This document shows positions 1 to 13,970 of a DNA stretch of 64,000 nucleotides, piece by piece. Numbering within the stretch: the first letter of the stretch is position 1; each line of letters opens with the position of its first letter. The DNA comes from Symsagittifera roscoffensis. Its lineage: Eukaryota; Xenacoelomorpha; Acoela; Convolutidae. Both the position numbers and the translations under genes were made by a program. Under the pieces are notes generated by a model, which saw only the letters and a program-made list of their open reading frames with translations, did no database searches and was not told the origin of the DNA. The stretch lies in contig NC_087062.1 in assembly GCF_963678635.1 (NCBI RefSeq), positions 79,299,200 through 79,363,199 on the forward strand, read 5' to 3'.

Positions 1-320
1 AAATTTGCGAAAAAATTGTAACAAAAACAAGAGATAATTATAAAACTTCGACTGTTTGAATAGTTCTGCCTTGCTATCATTTTACAACCTTTCTGCTTTA
101 CTGTCTTTGAATTAATTCTTAGAGCAGCTCGTTTTCAAACCGATAATTGGTGGCTTATGAATCGAAAATTAGGGTTTTTCACTGGCTTTGTTTACTTCCT
201 TTTTCATTTTATCTAAAAATCATTTCTCTCATTTTTTCCATCTGAATACTTTGCTCTTCAACTGTGCACTCCAGAAAAGATACCAAATCCAAGTAAAGTG
301 AATTTTCAAAAAAAATCAAA

Positions 321-791
321 AAAGAACTGGCAGATTTGCATTATCCCGAAAATCCTATGCTTTGGAAAAGTTACTTTGAACACTGCTTCCAACTATTCAG
401 TAAAAATGATTAGGGGCAACTCAAAAAATGCCAGCATTTCTAGCTTGGTGAAAATGAAGGAAAAATAAGATCAGCAAAACGGAATACTGCCATTCAGGAT
501 GCTGAAAACCTTGGACTCGAATCCCTATATGAAGAAAAATGTGGTTAAGAACAAACTATAGATCAGGAGCTCGACATCTATAATAGAGTATACGAAATTG
601 CAACATACAAAATGAGGAGAGTGCGTTTCACAATCAATAAATACAGTGTGAACATGCCCCCCTACATTCAGATTCGACTTTCCATTGCAAAGGAGAATGA
701 AGTCTTGAAGCAAAGTGCTGTGTCAAGTGTACTTCGAATAATTTCAAGGAATTGTTTCAAATCTTGTGAGACTTTCTTTGTTGGTAAATAA
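321..791 (+). pseudogene. Broken plus-strand reading frame, function unknown
   Basis: One frame reads like protein through this stretch but holds in-frame stops at about 411, 441 and 546. The last open part (549-791) gives 80 codons ending in TAA, with a balanced composition including 'YEIATYKMRRVRFTIN' and 'FKSCETFFVGK'. Between the stops the frame stays open for 30 or more codons and its composition is unlike random AT-rich DNA. No part starts with a convincing ATG in context, so this is either a decayed gene or a set of exons. I do not recognise the family. A minus-strand frame over 525-713 is its shadow. Confidence 0.35.
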
Positions 792-1390
792 AAGGCTCAA
801 AAGGTCTGTACTTTTTTCATCCTATTTAAATTTTAAAAAGTTATTCGGATTTTATAACAACCAATAAAAGAATTTAATTGAAATTTTTTTTATTTAATTA
901 CAAATTTCTCTATTTCATTAGAAGTCTAAAATAAATTTCCAATAATTGTAGATTTTGATTGGTTACTCGAGAGCTTGTCAGATGCCATTCACGGGAAAAA
1001 CAAAACAATTTCAAGTAAGTCTTGAAACAAATAATTTGAAAAAACATATAAATTATTGAAAATCAAATTATAACAGAAGGTTTTGTATATGGTTTTCATA
1101 TTTTTTTTTCAAAAAATTGTTTGTTTTAGCTAGACAAAATGTTCTCTCAAAGGTACTCCCAATTTTTGAAATGAGCATCTATCCATTTTCAAAACATAGT
1201 TTCTCCAAAAACCAATAAGAATGGTAGAATGATGACGTTGAAGAAAGTCTTATTAATTTTTTGTTGTACAGAAGCACCAAAATTTTGTTAAAAATAAAGG
1301 AAGATACAAAAAAGTGATTCAAATTAATGCACAATATCTTTATTCACAAAAATTTAACATCAAATTGAATGGTCGATAGTTGATCAACAA
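792..1390. other. AT-rich stretch without recognised feature
   Basis: No coding frame, RNA gene or clear repeat seen. Motifs resembling 'gattggtt' near 957 hint that decayed units of the following minisatellite may extend into it. Confidence 0.4.
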
Positions 1391-1835
1391 ACAAATCTAC
1401 AAAAAAATTGAAGACACGTAAAGTCATTTCAAATAGAAAAAAAAGCTGATTTCTGATTGGTCGATATTAGTACTCTTGAAAATTCCATTTTAACAAAGGC
1501 TCAAATCGGATTGTATGGTACCAAAAATTTTGAATGTTCCACAAAAATAAAAGCTTGATTCTGATTGGTTGATATCCCAGTTTTCAAAATCGATAATAAG
1601 TAAGTCTCGACTCTGATAGATTATTACAAAAAAATTTCCAAGATAAGTGAAGCTTGATTCTTATTTGTTGATAACACAACTTTTGAAACATCCATGACAA
1701 ATAAAGCGTGATTCTGATTGGTTTTTTAAAAAAATTTCAAACTTCCACAATAAGTAAAGTCTGACTCTGATTGATTGCTAACAAAACTGCTGAAATATCC
1801 AAGATAAGTATAGCTCGATTCTAATTGATCGAGTT
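1391..1835. repeat. 54-bp degenerate minisatellite, about 8 units
   Basis: A motif like 'gcttgattctgattggttgat' recurs at about 1445, 1499, 1553, 1605, 1652, 1706, 1759 and 1813, so the spacing is 54 bases in most steps (47 and 52 in two). Units also share 'tttccacaataagtaaag'. Identity between units is moderate, so it is an old array. It runs almost to the first run of N at 1887, so its true length may be underestimated. Confidence 0.75.
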
Positions 1836-1886
1836 TTATTTCAGCAGCGCTAAACAGGATGAAATCCAGTCGGATTTTTCTTCTTA

Positions 1887-2086
1887 NNNNNNNNNNNNNN
1901 NNNNNNNNNNNNNNNNNNNNNNNNNNNNNNNNNNNNNNNNNNNNNNNNNNNNNNNNNNNNNNNNNNNNNNNNNNNNNNNNNNNNNNNNNNNNNNNNNNNN
2001 NNNNNNNNNNNNNNNNNNNNNNNNNNNNNNNNNNNNNNNNNNNNNNNNNNNNNNNNNNNNNNNNNNNNNNNNNNNNNNNNNNNNNN
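1887..2086. other. Assembly gap (200 N)
   Basis: Exactly 200 N. Open frames that span it are artefacts. It separates the 54-bp minisatellite from the inverted arm of the large repeat family. Confidence 0.99.
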
Positions 2087-5000
2087 CTTGTGGTGAACTT
2101 GCTAACAATGCGCAGGCTTCGTTTTACTGTGCAAGATATAAAAAAAGAGCTACATTTTCAAAGCAGGGAGAAAACAACTGATGTCAAAAGCTTACAATGT
2201 ATAAGCGATAAAAAAATTTTCTTTTTCTCTGTAAGAGCTTACTTGTTTTTCTAAACTTTGAGCGGGAAGGTTTTCAAGGTTTTCTATGTTTTAAAGTTAA
2301 AAATGCAATTGATTTTTCGATGATTTTTGATCTGATGTTTCCGTTTTTTATCAGTTAATTGAACCCTTTCACCACTGTTCTCATATGTAAAATTATTATT
2401 TTTTCATTGCTTTACAATAAAATTCACCAAAATTAAAACAACTAACTTCATCATGGACAAAAAAAATAAAAAAATGAAATTTTATTTCACTATATTTAGT
2501 TTTTTAACGACCCTGAGTATCATGAAAGATAACCTTTAACTGTCTGATACGCCAATTACTTACTTCATGTTACATATTGAAATGTCTTTTTTGCATCTCA
2601 AATCTAATATTTAACGGTTTTGTTTTGTTCGAGAACTGATAGTATTTGATCACTGTTCTTATACTTTAGAACTATGTCATTGATTTCGAAAACAAAAGAA
2701 GATACAACAACTTATGTTATTTGGGTCAGAAAACGCTAAACAAATTTTTCAGTGAAGCTTTCATTTTTCTATGATTATCTTCTCAAAAGCCCGCCATGTA
2801 TTATATAAATAATATCTAAACTGATCGATGCAAAAACCAATCTTCTATGTTTCATGAAAAAAAATTTTTTGAACAACTTCAGCAATGCTTTACGCTACAA
2901 TGATTAAAACTTTGTAGGTAACGAAAAACGATCTCATGTAGAAGAGTAGTACGACTTGAATTGAAAAGAAAAAGAAAACAGATGCCATCATATCTCAACA
3001 AAATTGGTTGCATTCCTAATGTTGCGAATCCAAAAAAAAAGTGCATTTGATTTATTATTATGGTGCTTTGAAACCCATTATCTTTAGAACTTGAATCTAA
3101 GAGTCCTACATCCTAATTGCGTTTCTATTTGATATGTTTAGAGATGTGTTTGTCATGTGCTTAACAGTAACGTATATTTTGTATAAGTTCAAACAGAAGT
3201 ATGACTATTCATCCAAAACAGTCTATTTCATTCAAGAAGACTCCAGTATTTTCACGAGAGTCGTTAAGTGTTCATCAAATACCAACCAGATACATTATGC
3301 GTATGAGTGAATTTTTTCACGTTTGTTATAATAAGATTTTTGATGTTTTTCTTTTTTTGTGTAGGTTTGAGTTGCATGTATATTTGCATTTATGTGTGAT
3401 TGTAACGACAGCGTCCTCTGTGCATTTTTAAATGTATGTTTTATATCAAACAATTTTTGAGAAAATTGTATTCTCTTACGTGCTAAGCGAAGAATTCTGA
3501 GACGCTCATCTACAGCTAGAAGTACAAGTCTAGCCAAAACTTCAACTTATTGTTTATCTATTTTGTTGAAAAATTTCAGAGTTTTACACAAGATAGTATA
3601 CATGGCAACAGATCCTACAGTTCTACTTTTGTCTACCTGTGGATTTTTCGGGTATTGGAGTAGTGTAAGTTTTTTTGTAAGCCCTTTTTTTGAATTCTTT
3701 TGTTTATATATATATGTAACTTGGTATGTTTGTTTTTGTGTAACCTTTTTAATGTACATTTTCACTTACACGTTTAACTAAACAATTTGAAACGTAAAAT
3801 TGTTCGTTAAATATAACTAAATTAAACTTCAAATTGATTTAGCATAAATTTTTACAAAATAGTTACAACGCGTTCACCAGATTTATGCAAGAAATTACTT
3901 GTGTGTTTGCGTATGTAATTAAAATTTTATTTGTGAAAAGATAAACGTTTTGCTTTTAAACCTCAAAAATCTGAAACATTTTTGCATACATGTTCAATAC
4001 ATTATATTTATTTTTGAGTTTTGCGTGTTTTTTGAAGATTACAAAATGTTGTGCATACAATTGAAGATACAAAACCAACTTTGCCCGAGGTTAAAACGTC
4101 TATCAAGTTTTCTCATTATTTTCAACAATTGTTTTGTTTTTGCATAAATCAGAAAAATCAAGCGTCATTACTTCACTATGATTATATATGAGTTTTTGGC
4201 ATCAATCTGAGAAAACTGTTATTTCATTCCAATCTATTAATTATGAATTGAAAGTTGACTTAATCAATTGATGTCATGGCTTGGCTAAAATTTTTTTTGT
4301 GGTCTTAACTCCCCTTTTTCTTCAGTTTTATCCTCCTTCCAAAATATTAATGATATTGAATTTGTTTTTTAAGGAAGGCTTGGTGGCGTTTTAAGTCATT
4401 CTATGTTACTCCACTAAAAATGAGATGCTTTGACCTATTTTACTTCCTAAAGAAAACAATTTTCCCCTATAAATTAAAAAGTTCGTAAGACATCTTGGTT
4501 GGTTTCTTTGATCTGAGTTTCAAGTTATCTTAGATTTTCCTCTAAAAAATTTTTGAAAGAAACTGTTAAAAGAGAATAGCGTTATGGAACATTTCATTTA
4601 ACATTGGTTTCACAGTTCTGACTGTTGAGTATGTTTTCTTGGTACGTTTCTCTTCTCTGAAACCAAAATCAGCGGTGTTATCAAAATTTTGAAGAAAAAA
4701 TTAAGAGACCCTGAGATTTCTTAGGATCAATGTAAATGCAGATAAAAAAAATCTACCAAGATAACAGTTTTGACAGCTAAAACTATAACAAAAAAATCAA
4801 ATGAGTAATCTCAAACTATTTTTTTGTTTCAACAGTTTCGTTAAAAAGAGAAGTGAAGTAAGTTCTCATAAAATTGTAAGGAAAGATGAAAATTATATAA
4901 AAAGAAATAATGATTAATTTGCTTAATTTTTCATTTGATAATTTAGCAGTCTAGATTCTCAAGATCTCGAAAAATTTCAGCGTAATCTCCTTATTTTGCT

Positions 5001-5254
5001 ATAGGTTTTTTCATAATTGTTACGTTTAAGAGAGTGAGTAAAAAATTGATCAAAAATCTGCTCAAAAAGCCTCAATGTAACCAAAGTGAGAGCAAATGAA
5101 TCAAAAAATGGAGAAAATAGTATATTAAGATGTTGGGAGCCATTTTATAAAAATGAACAAACTTAAATCATTTTTACTTTGCACCGTATATGCACAGTGA
5201 GAGTTTAAAAGGGGCAATTAAAGTTAAAAGTTGAGTCTCCAAGTGTTAACAACT
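2087..5254 (-). repeat. Left arm of large imperfect palindrome
   Basis: This segment is an inverted, diverged copy of sequence found in plus orientation further right. Its reverse complement contains 'gcctgcgcattgttagcaag' (compare 23381 and 9386), 'catggcgggcttttga' (compare 22755) and 'gactgttttggatgaatagtc' (compare 6748 and 17579). Near the centre, 'agtctccaagtgttaac' pairs with 'gttaacacttgaagact' at 5488. It lacks about 1.5 kb that the right arm holds (roughly 7020-8420). Reading frames in it (3201, 3563, 3950) are short, AT-rich and not conserved between copies. Confidence 0.75.
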
Positions 5255-5487
5255 ATTTTGAGTAGTAATTTTTTTTTAAATAACTTCTGATGATGTTACA
5301 CGCATTTAAAATGTTGGCACAAAAGTTTCCACTTGATAGAAAAATTATCATATAAATCGCAAAAAGATGATGGTGAAATTAAAGGAATTCTTAATCAAAC
5401 GCGGTAGGAGTTGCTGAGCGTAAACTATGTTGTCTGACTTCATTTTTTAACGCAGGCATGCCAAAAAAAACCTTATTCAAATTAGTT
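5255..5487. other. Spacer at centre of the palindrome
   Basis: About 230 bases between the innermost recognisable inverted sequences (5231-5254 and 5488-5511). No gene is seen. The contained 'acgcaggcatgcc' relates to 'acgcaagcatgcg' in the plus-oriented copies, so the spacer belongs to the family and the right copy continues through it. Confidence 0.55.
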
Positions 5488-8400
5488 GTTAACACTTGAA
5501 GACTCATCGTTTAACTTATGGGGTTCAGAAAATACGACATATCGGTCATTAGTACTCCAGATCGAAAAAAAAGAGTTTATGGCCAGGTTTTGTCGCACTC
5601 AATGACTGCTTATTTGAACCCCTCACTGTGCGTATACGGTGCAATAAAAAAAAATACTTTTTTTTTCTTGCTTTTAAAATGGCTACCAACCTCTGAATAT
5701 ACTATTTTCTCCCATTTTGGTTCATTTGCTCTCACTTTAATTACATTGCGACTTTTTGACTCACTTTCACGAACGTAACAACTATGGAAAAGCCTACAGC
5801 AAAATAATGAGATTACGCTAGGATATTTTTGCGAACTTGAGAATCGTGAATGCTAAAATAACAATTTAAAATCCTGCAATTCAATCATTAGTTCAGTTTA
5901 TACAGTTTTCTTCTTTTGTTATAATTTTAATAGAACTTACTTTAATTCTTTTGAATGAAACTAATGAAAGAAAAAAATTGTTATAAAATAACTTATTTGA
6001 TGTTTTTCTTATAGTTTTATCTCAGAAAATTATTAAAAATCTCATTTTCAGTAGAGTAACATAGGATGATTAAAAACATCAACAACCTAACCTTGAAAAA
6101 AAATTCAAAATTCATTATCATTAACAGTTTAGAATGAGGATATTACTGAACAAAGTGTGTTGTTGAAACCACAAAATGAATTGTGCAAAAAGAGAAAAAA
6201 CATCTAATGTATCAAATATATTTGCAAAAGTGTTTCAGATTTTTGAGATTTATTTACGAAAATTTTATAATTAAATACGCAAGCACGCAAGCAATTTCTT
6301 GCGTAAAATCTGGTAGACTTGTTGTACCTATATTGTATGTCTCGCAAAAATTTTTGCACAAACACTTTGGAGTTTATTTTAGTTCTATTTAACTAAGAGA
6401 AATACGTTTCAAACTAATTAGATCAACGCATAAGTGAGGAAATACACTGATAAATTTACACAAAAACAAACACACCAAGATAAACAATTAGAACAAAATA
6501 ATCAAAAAGATAGCATACAGATAAACTTACACGCAAACAAAGTCAAACTCAAGTTACACGCAAACTTACACGCAAACAAAGCCAAACATACAAAATACAA
6601 ATGTAAATGCAACTCAAACATAAATGAAACTAAAAAACCTCCAAAAATCTGATCACTAAAAATTCACGAATACACATTATGTATTTAATACCTGAGTACA
6701 TTAAAAGTTTTTAGTGAGTAAAGTGGAGACTTCTTGAAAAAGTTAGTCTGTTTTGGACGAATAGTCAAACTGTTGATTGCACTTATACAAAATATACGTT
6801 ATTGATTAGTAAATGACAAATATACGTGAAAACAAAATTCTAATGGAAAAACATTACTACATAACAATCCAAGCTCATGGGTACACGCAACCAAACAGAC
6901 CTTGTCAACCCATACACAAGTATCTGATAATTTTTGGACTTATACACTTTCCAGAGTAATAACCTTGCATCTTCCAGACATTTGAGATACAATTTGTATC
7001 TTTATAGTTTCAGTTATAATTACATGTCTCAAGTTGACTCACCAGACAGAGAATTGAGTAGCTCCCGAACAAAACATACTCATACAAATTAACATAAAAA
7101 CAAAAAAATACATACTGTTTCGGTGAGCACAAGAATTTGCCATTACACTGTTCACACATGCATCACCTACAGACAACAAAAAACAAACTAAATAAATCCA
7201 CACAGAAACACAGAAACTTTCTTAGTACATCTAAGGATCCTTGTGAAAAATTCCTAGTGAAAAATGTACCAGATAAAGTAAAATCAATTTTAGCTGAGGA
7301 TTTAATTCTGTTTCTAGTTACTCATCTTATTAAGCTTGTTGATACACAATTTATCACAACGACACTAGCGCACACAGTCAAACAGACAGACATACATCGT
7401 ACACGTAGGTTAATTGTACATTTAGACGAAGCCACACCCATCTGATATATGCACGCTTTTTACATGCATAGTACATAGAAACATACAAACAAACATGTAT
7501 TAAAGCAAACAAAAGGATACACATAGAAAAAAAACATTCAACACATTGCATCAATATGGATACTTACAACGAACGTTCATTAAAATAACTTTTTAAACTA
7601 CATTCAGGACAGAATCTAACGCAGACATGCGATCTGATTGATCTATTGGTTGGGTGATTGATGTTTTTCTCTATCGATTTCAGTTATTTTCCAATAGCGC
7701 ATTTAAAAAAAGGTTTTATAAATGGCACTCTTATATGCAGGTCCTGCACAAAATGGGTTTCAAAGCATCATAAACGAAACACACGTCAATCTTTACACAG
7801 GCATCATCTAGAGACCAGAAAAACAAGTCTACGGAAATCACACACGCACGCACACACAAAAATCTTCTTAGTACATCTAAGGTTCCTAAGAAAAATTTCA
7901 GGAAAAATTAGAATGATTTTTAGTTTAAGAGTTAATTCCAGTTCTAGTTAAACATCTTAAATTGCTTGATAATTCACAATTTACATATATCATACAGACA
8001 CTAACGCACACAGTGAAACAGACACACATACATCATACACGCAGGTTCATTGTACATATAATTAGACGAAACTACCTCCATTAGATATTTGCACGCTTTT
8101 TTACATAAAAAGTACAAACGAACGTACAATCAAACATGCATTATAGCAAACAAAAAAAACATATATAAAAAACATTCAACACATTGCACCAATACGGATA
8201 CTTACAACAAACGTTCATAATATTTACTTTTTTAAACTACAAACAGTTTAAAATCTAACGCAGATATGCTTTCTGATTGATCGATTAGTTGGGTATTTGA
8301 TGGCTTTCTGTATCGATTTCAGTATTTTCCAATAGCACATATCAAATAGAAAAACAATTATTACATGGGACTCTTATCTTCAGGTCCTGCAGAAAATGAA

Positions 8401-9450
8401 TTTCGAAGCCATATAGTCAAAACTCAAAACAAATTTTTTTTTGGATTTGCGACATCATGAAAATAACCAATTTTGTAGAGACATGGTTGCATCTGTTTTC
8501 TTTTTGTTTTCAAATCAAGTCGTACTACTCTTCTACATGCGATCGGTTTTCCTTACCTACAAAATACTTTTCCTTGCAGCGTAAAGCACTGCTAAGATTG
8601 TAAAAATAGATATTTCTTCATGAAGCATGGAGTAATTAATGTTCGCATCGAGTAGTTTAGGTATTTTTTTTATAATAAATGACGGGCTTTTGGAAAATAC
8701 TCATAGGATAATGAAAGTTTCACTGAAAAAATTCTTTGAGTTTTTTTAATTCAAATGACAATAATTTTCGTATTTTAATTTGCTTTCGAATTGAAAAAAA
8801 AATATTTTTGAGCATAAGAACAGTGATCGAACACTATCAGTTATCAGAAAAAAAACCGTTGATTGAAAATCACCTGTGTGATCCAAAATAGACCTTTCAG
8901 AATGTAACATGGAGTAGGTAGTTGAGTTATCAGACAGTTTAAGGTTATCTTTTATGATATGTAAGAGTCCTTACAAATTCAATCATTGGAAGAAAAATTC
9001 AAAGAAACGTTTTTTTAAATATTTTTTTCACGATGAAGTTCGTTGTTTTATTTTGGTGAATTTTTGGTGTATATGAATGAAAAACAATAAATTAAATATG
9101 AGAACAGTGATCAATTTGTTTCAATACCCGATAAAAAAATCAGAAACAAAAGGTCAAAAAACATTGAAAAAGCAAATGCCTTTTTTTGTAAAACACAGAA
9201 AAACAATGAAAAGCTTTCGCTCACTTTTTAGAAAAACAAATGAAATCTTACAGAAATAAAAAAATATATATTTTTCTGTCCTTTATATATTGTAATGTTG
9301 ATGTTTTGACATCAGTTGATTTCTTTCTGCTTTGAAACTTCAATTCGTTTTATATGTCTTGCACATTGAAACCAAACCTGCGCAATGTCAGTATGTTCGC
9401 CACAATTTTGTTAGCTTGCCGCAATTAGTTTTTAAGATATGAATTCTTTC
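5488..9450 (+). repeat. Right arm of large imperfect palindrome
   Basis: Plus-oriented copy of the family. Landmarks in order are 'gttaacacttgaagactcatcg' (5488), the 'cactgtgcgtatacggtgca' block (5624), 'acgcaagcacgcaagcaat' (6279), the tract near 7137-7445 with 'cacatgcatcacctacag', 'gcagacatgcgatctgattgatc' (7621), the block matching 22560-22640 near 8480, and 'cctgcgcaatgtcag' (9387). Open frames at 7137-7445 and 7658-7951 are copied at 14185/18461 and 14693/18968 but contain no domain I know; they arise from a CA-rich repeat tract. Its 3' part overlaps the first unit of the 1.59-kb array. Confidence 0.7.
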
Positions 9451-12400
9451 CGGAATACTGTTAGCAAGCTTAATTGTAAAACAACAAATTGGTTTTAAAA
9501 GTTTTGATAAATTCGTGTGATTTTATTCAAATGTCTTTGGTTCGTGAAACTCAAAGCATTTCCTGTGTTTTACTACAAAACATTTGTGTGGAAATAAGAA
9601 GCTCAACTTTATGAAAATGCTTATCAAAGGAAAGATTATTTCAAATACTTAAAAACCCCATTAGCTTTAGTTTATCACACCATTCTCCAAGACTTGTTTG
9701 TAGATGGGAAATATCGAATGTTAACAACGTAAAAAGGATCTCCTAATTTCACAAAACAAGTTTTTTGGATAAGTTTGTGTGAGCCTTTAACCTGTTAAAT
9801 CATATGACCTAAAATACTTGTTAAGTTATCTGATGAGTAATTCACTAATAAACTAACGACTTGAACATATATGGATCTAATTCTTCAAAAACTGAACTTT
9901 GAATTCCTTTTTTTTCACCATTACTTCTTTTGCGATCTATATGAGAATATGGAATTTTTTTGTTTAAACATTTTGAATCTTGAAAAATTATGTTGATTGA
10001 CTTCAACGTTTAACGCAAGCATGCGTGTATTATCATCAGAAGCAACGAAATAAAAGACTACTCAAATTAGTTGTTAACACTTGAAGACTCATCGTTTAAA
10101 TTATAGGTTTCAGAACATACGACCTGTCGGTTAGTAGTGATTCAGATCGAAAAAGAAGAGTTTATGGCCATATTTTGTTGCATTCAATAATTTGTTATTA
10201 AAATACTCACTATGCATATATGGTGCAAGGTAAATAACGGTTTTACTTTGCTCGTGTTTTTAAAATGGCCACCAACCTCCCTCTATACTACTTTGTCTTA
10301 ATTTTTTAAATTTCCTTTTAAAATTCTTTTTGATTTTTTTTAATTCAAATGACAATAATTTTCGTATTTTAATTTGTTTTCGAATTGAAAAAAAAAATTT
10401 TTGAGCATAAGAACAGTGATCGAACACTATCAGTTATCAGAAAAAAACCGTTGATTGAAAATCACCTGTGTGATCCAAAATAGACATTTCAGAATGTAAC
10501 ATGGAGTAGGTAGTTGAGTTATCAGACAGTTTAAGGTTATCTTTTATGATATGTAAGGGTCCTTACAAATTCAAACATTGGAAGAAAAATTCAAAGAAAC
10601 GTTTTTTTAAATATTTTTTTCACGATGAAGTTCGTTGTTTTATTTTGGTGAATTTTTGTTGTATATGAATGAAAAACAATAAATTAAATATGAGAACAGT
10701 GATCAATTTGTTTCAATACCCGATAAAAAAATCAGAAACAAAAGGTCAAAAAACATTGAAAAAGCAAATGCCTTTTTTTGTAAAACACAGAAAAACAATG
10801 AAAAGCTTTCGCTCACTTTTTAGAAAAACAAATGAAATCTTACAGAAATCAAAAAAAAATATATTTTTCTGTCCTTTATATATTGTAATGTTGATGTTTT
10901 GACATCAGTTGATTTCTTTCTGCTTTGAAACTTCAATTCGTTTTATATGTCTTGCACATTGAAACCAAACCTGCGCAATGTCAGTAAGTTCGCCACAATT
11001 TTGTTAGCTTGCCGCAATTAGTTTTTAAGATATGAATTCTTTCCGGAATACTGTTAGCAAGCTTAATTGTAAAACAACAAATTGGTTTTAAAAGTTTTGA
11101 TAAATTCGTGTGATTTTATTCAAATGTCTTTGGTTCGTGAAACTCAAGGCATTTCCTGTGTTTTACTACAAAACATTTGTGTGGAAATTAGAAGCTCAAC
11201 TTTATGAAAATGCTTATCAAAGGAAAGGTTATTTCAAATACTTAAAAACCCCATTAGCTTTAGTTTATCACACCATTCTCCAAGACTTGTTTGTAGATGG
11301 GAAATATCGTATGTTAACAACGTAAAAAGGATCTCCTAATTTCACAAAACTAGTTTTTTTGGATAAGTTTGTGTGAGCCTTTAACCTGTTAAATCATATG
11401 ACCTAAAATACTTGTTAAGTTATCTGATGAGTAATTCACTAATAAACTAACGACTTGAACATATATGGATCTAATTCTTCAAAAACTGAACTTTGAATTC
11501 CTTTTTTTTCACCATTACTTCTTTTGCGATCTATATGAGAATATGGAATTTTTTTGTGTAAACATTTTGAATCTTGAAAAATTATGTTGATTGACTTCAA
11601 CGTTTAACGCAAGCATGCGTGTATTATCATCAGAAGCAACGAAATAAAACACTACTCAAATTAGTTGTTAACACTTGAAGACTCATCGTTTAAATTATAG
11701 GTTTCAGAACATACGACCTGTCGGTTAGTAGTGATTCAGATCGAAAAAGAAGAGTTTATGGCCATATTTTGTTGCATTCAATAATTTGTTATTAAAATAC
11801 TCACTATGCATATATGGTGCAAGGTAAATAACGGTTTTACTTTGCTCGTGTTTTTAAAATGGCCACCAACCTCCCTCTATACTACTTTGTCTTAATTTTT
11901 TAAATTTCCTTTTAAAATTCTTTTTGAGTTTTTTTAATTCAAATGACAATAATTTTTGTATTTTAATTTGTTTTCGAATTGAAAAAAAAAATTTTTGAGC
12001 ATAAGAACAGTGATCGAACACTATCAGTTATCAGAAAAAAACCGTTGATTGAAAATCACCTGTGTGATCCAAAATAGACATTTCAGAATGTAACATGGAG
12101 TAGGTAGTTGAGTTATCAGACAGTTTAAGGTTATCTTTTATGATATGTAAGGGTCCTTACAAATTCAAACATTGGAAGAAAAATTCAAAGAAACGTTTTT
12201 TTAAATATTTTTTTTCACGATGAAGTTCGTTGTTTTATTTTGGTGAATTTTTGTTGTATATGAATGAAAAACAATAAATTAAATATGAGAACAGTGATCA
12301 ATTTGTTTCAATACCCGATAAAAAAATCAGAAACAAAAGGTCAAAAAACATTGAAAAAGCAAATGCCTTTTTTTGTAAAACACAGAAAAACAATGAAAAG

Positions 12401-13515
12401 CTTTCGCTCACTTTTTAGAAAAACAAATGAAATCTTACAGAAATCAAAAAATATATATTTTTCTGTCCTTTATATATTGTAATGTTGATGTTTTGACATC
12501 AGTTGATTTCTTTCTGCTTTGAAACTTCAATTCGTTTTATATGTCTTGCACATTGAAACCAAACCTGCGCAATGTCAGTAAGTTCGCCACAATTTTGTTA
12601 GCTTGCCGCAATTAGTTTTTAAGATATGAATTCTTTCCGGAATACTGTTAGCAAGCTTAATTGTAAAACAACAAATTGGTTTAAAAAATTTTGATAAATT
12701 CGTGTGATTTTATTCAAATGTCTTTGGTTCGTGAAACTCAAAGCATTTCCTGTGTTTTACTACAAAACATTTGTGTGGAAATAAGAAGCTCAACTTTATG
12801 AAAATGCTTATCAAAGGAAAGGTTATTTCAAATACTTAAAAACCCCATTAGCTTTAGTTTATCACACCATTCTCCAAGACTTGTTTGTAGATGGGAAATA
12901 TCGAATGTTAACAACGTAAAAAGGATCTCCTAATTTCACAAAACTAGTTTTTTGGATAAGTTTGTGTGAGCCTTTAACCTGTTAAATCATATGACCTAAA
13001 ATACTTATCAAGTTATCTGATGAGTACTTCACTAATAAACTAACGACTTGAACATATATGGATCTAATTCTTCAAAAACTGAACTTTGAATTCCTTTTTT
13101 TTCACCATTACTTCTTTTGCGATCTATATGAGAATATGGAATTTTTTTGTGTAAACATTTTGAATCTTGAAAAATTATGTTGATTGACTTCAACGTTTAA
13201 CGCAAGCATGCGTGTATTATCATCAGAAGCAACCAAATAAAACACTGCTCAAATTAGTTGTTAACACTTGAAGACTCATCGTTTAAATTATAGGTTTCAG
13301 AACATATGACCTGTCGGTTAGTAGTGATTCAGATCGAAAAAGAAGAGTTTATGGCCATATTTTGTTGCATTCAATAATTTGTTATTAAAATACTCACTAT
13401 GCATATATGGTGCAAGGTAAATAACGGTTTTACTTTACTCGTGTTTTTAAAATGGTCACCAACCTCCCTATATACTACTTTGTCTTAATTTTTTAAATTT
13501 CCTTTTAAAATTCTT
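8730..13515 (+). repeat. Tandem array, three units of about 1.59 kb
   Basis: The sequence after 'tttaattcaaatgacaata' recurs with starts near 8740, 10338 and 11935. A marker frame beginning MKNNKLNMRT recurs at 9077, 10669 and 12264, giving periods of 1592 and 1595. Units look about 98-99% identical, so the array is young. Junctions read 'aaattcttttt' joined to 'gattttt' or 'gagttttttt', a T-rich microhomology. The 60- to 77-codon frames in the units have variable ends, and a second frame (about 9515, 11110, 12705) is stopped by TAA in units 1 and 3, so neither looks like a gene under constraint. Confidence 0.9.
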
Positions 13516-13970
13516 TTTTTTTACATTGAGCGGATTTTTGGTTATTTTTTTACTCATTCTCTGGAACGTAAGAACTATAAAATAGCCTATAGCATTTTAT
13601 ATAGTTTTCATCTTGTGTTTTAATTCTAATAGATCTTACATCAATTCTTTTGAATTAAACTGTTGAAAGACAAAAATTCTTGATGTTTTTGTTATAGTTT
13701 TAATTGTTAAGACTGTTACCTTGGTAGATTTCTCTTATCTTCATTTACAGTTATCCGGAGAAGTATCAGGTTTTCCTATTATTATTTTTACGTTTTTGAC
13801 TGATAAGACCGCTAAATTTGATCTTATATGTAATTTACAAAACTTTTTTTCAAGTGTTTCAGATTTTGAGGTTCACATATAAAACGTTCATAATTTCACA
13901 ACTAATATTATAATAACATACGCAAACACGCAAGCATTTTCATGCTCAAAGTCTGGTAAAGGTGTTGTAC
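13516..13970 (+). repeat. Further unit sequence of the same repeat family
   Basis: Contains 'acattgagcggatttttgg', 'tagcctatagcattttatatag' and 'acgcaaacacgcaagcattt', all repeated near 16445-16920 and 20720-21190. No gene seen. Confidence 0.7.

Noticed and set aside
1391-1835. CRISPR array
   Set aside because: Units are degenerate and head-to-tail without unique spacers, and the context is eukaryotic.
1825-2254. Open frames across the first N run
   Set aside because: They are produced by unknown bases; the same holds for 24777-25110.
9077-12482. Frames beginning MKNNKLNMRT repeated three times as a gene family
   Set aside because: They are AT-rich, vary in 3' end, show no domain, and are conserved only because the whole 1.59-kb unit is nearly identical.
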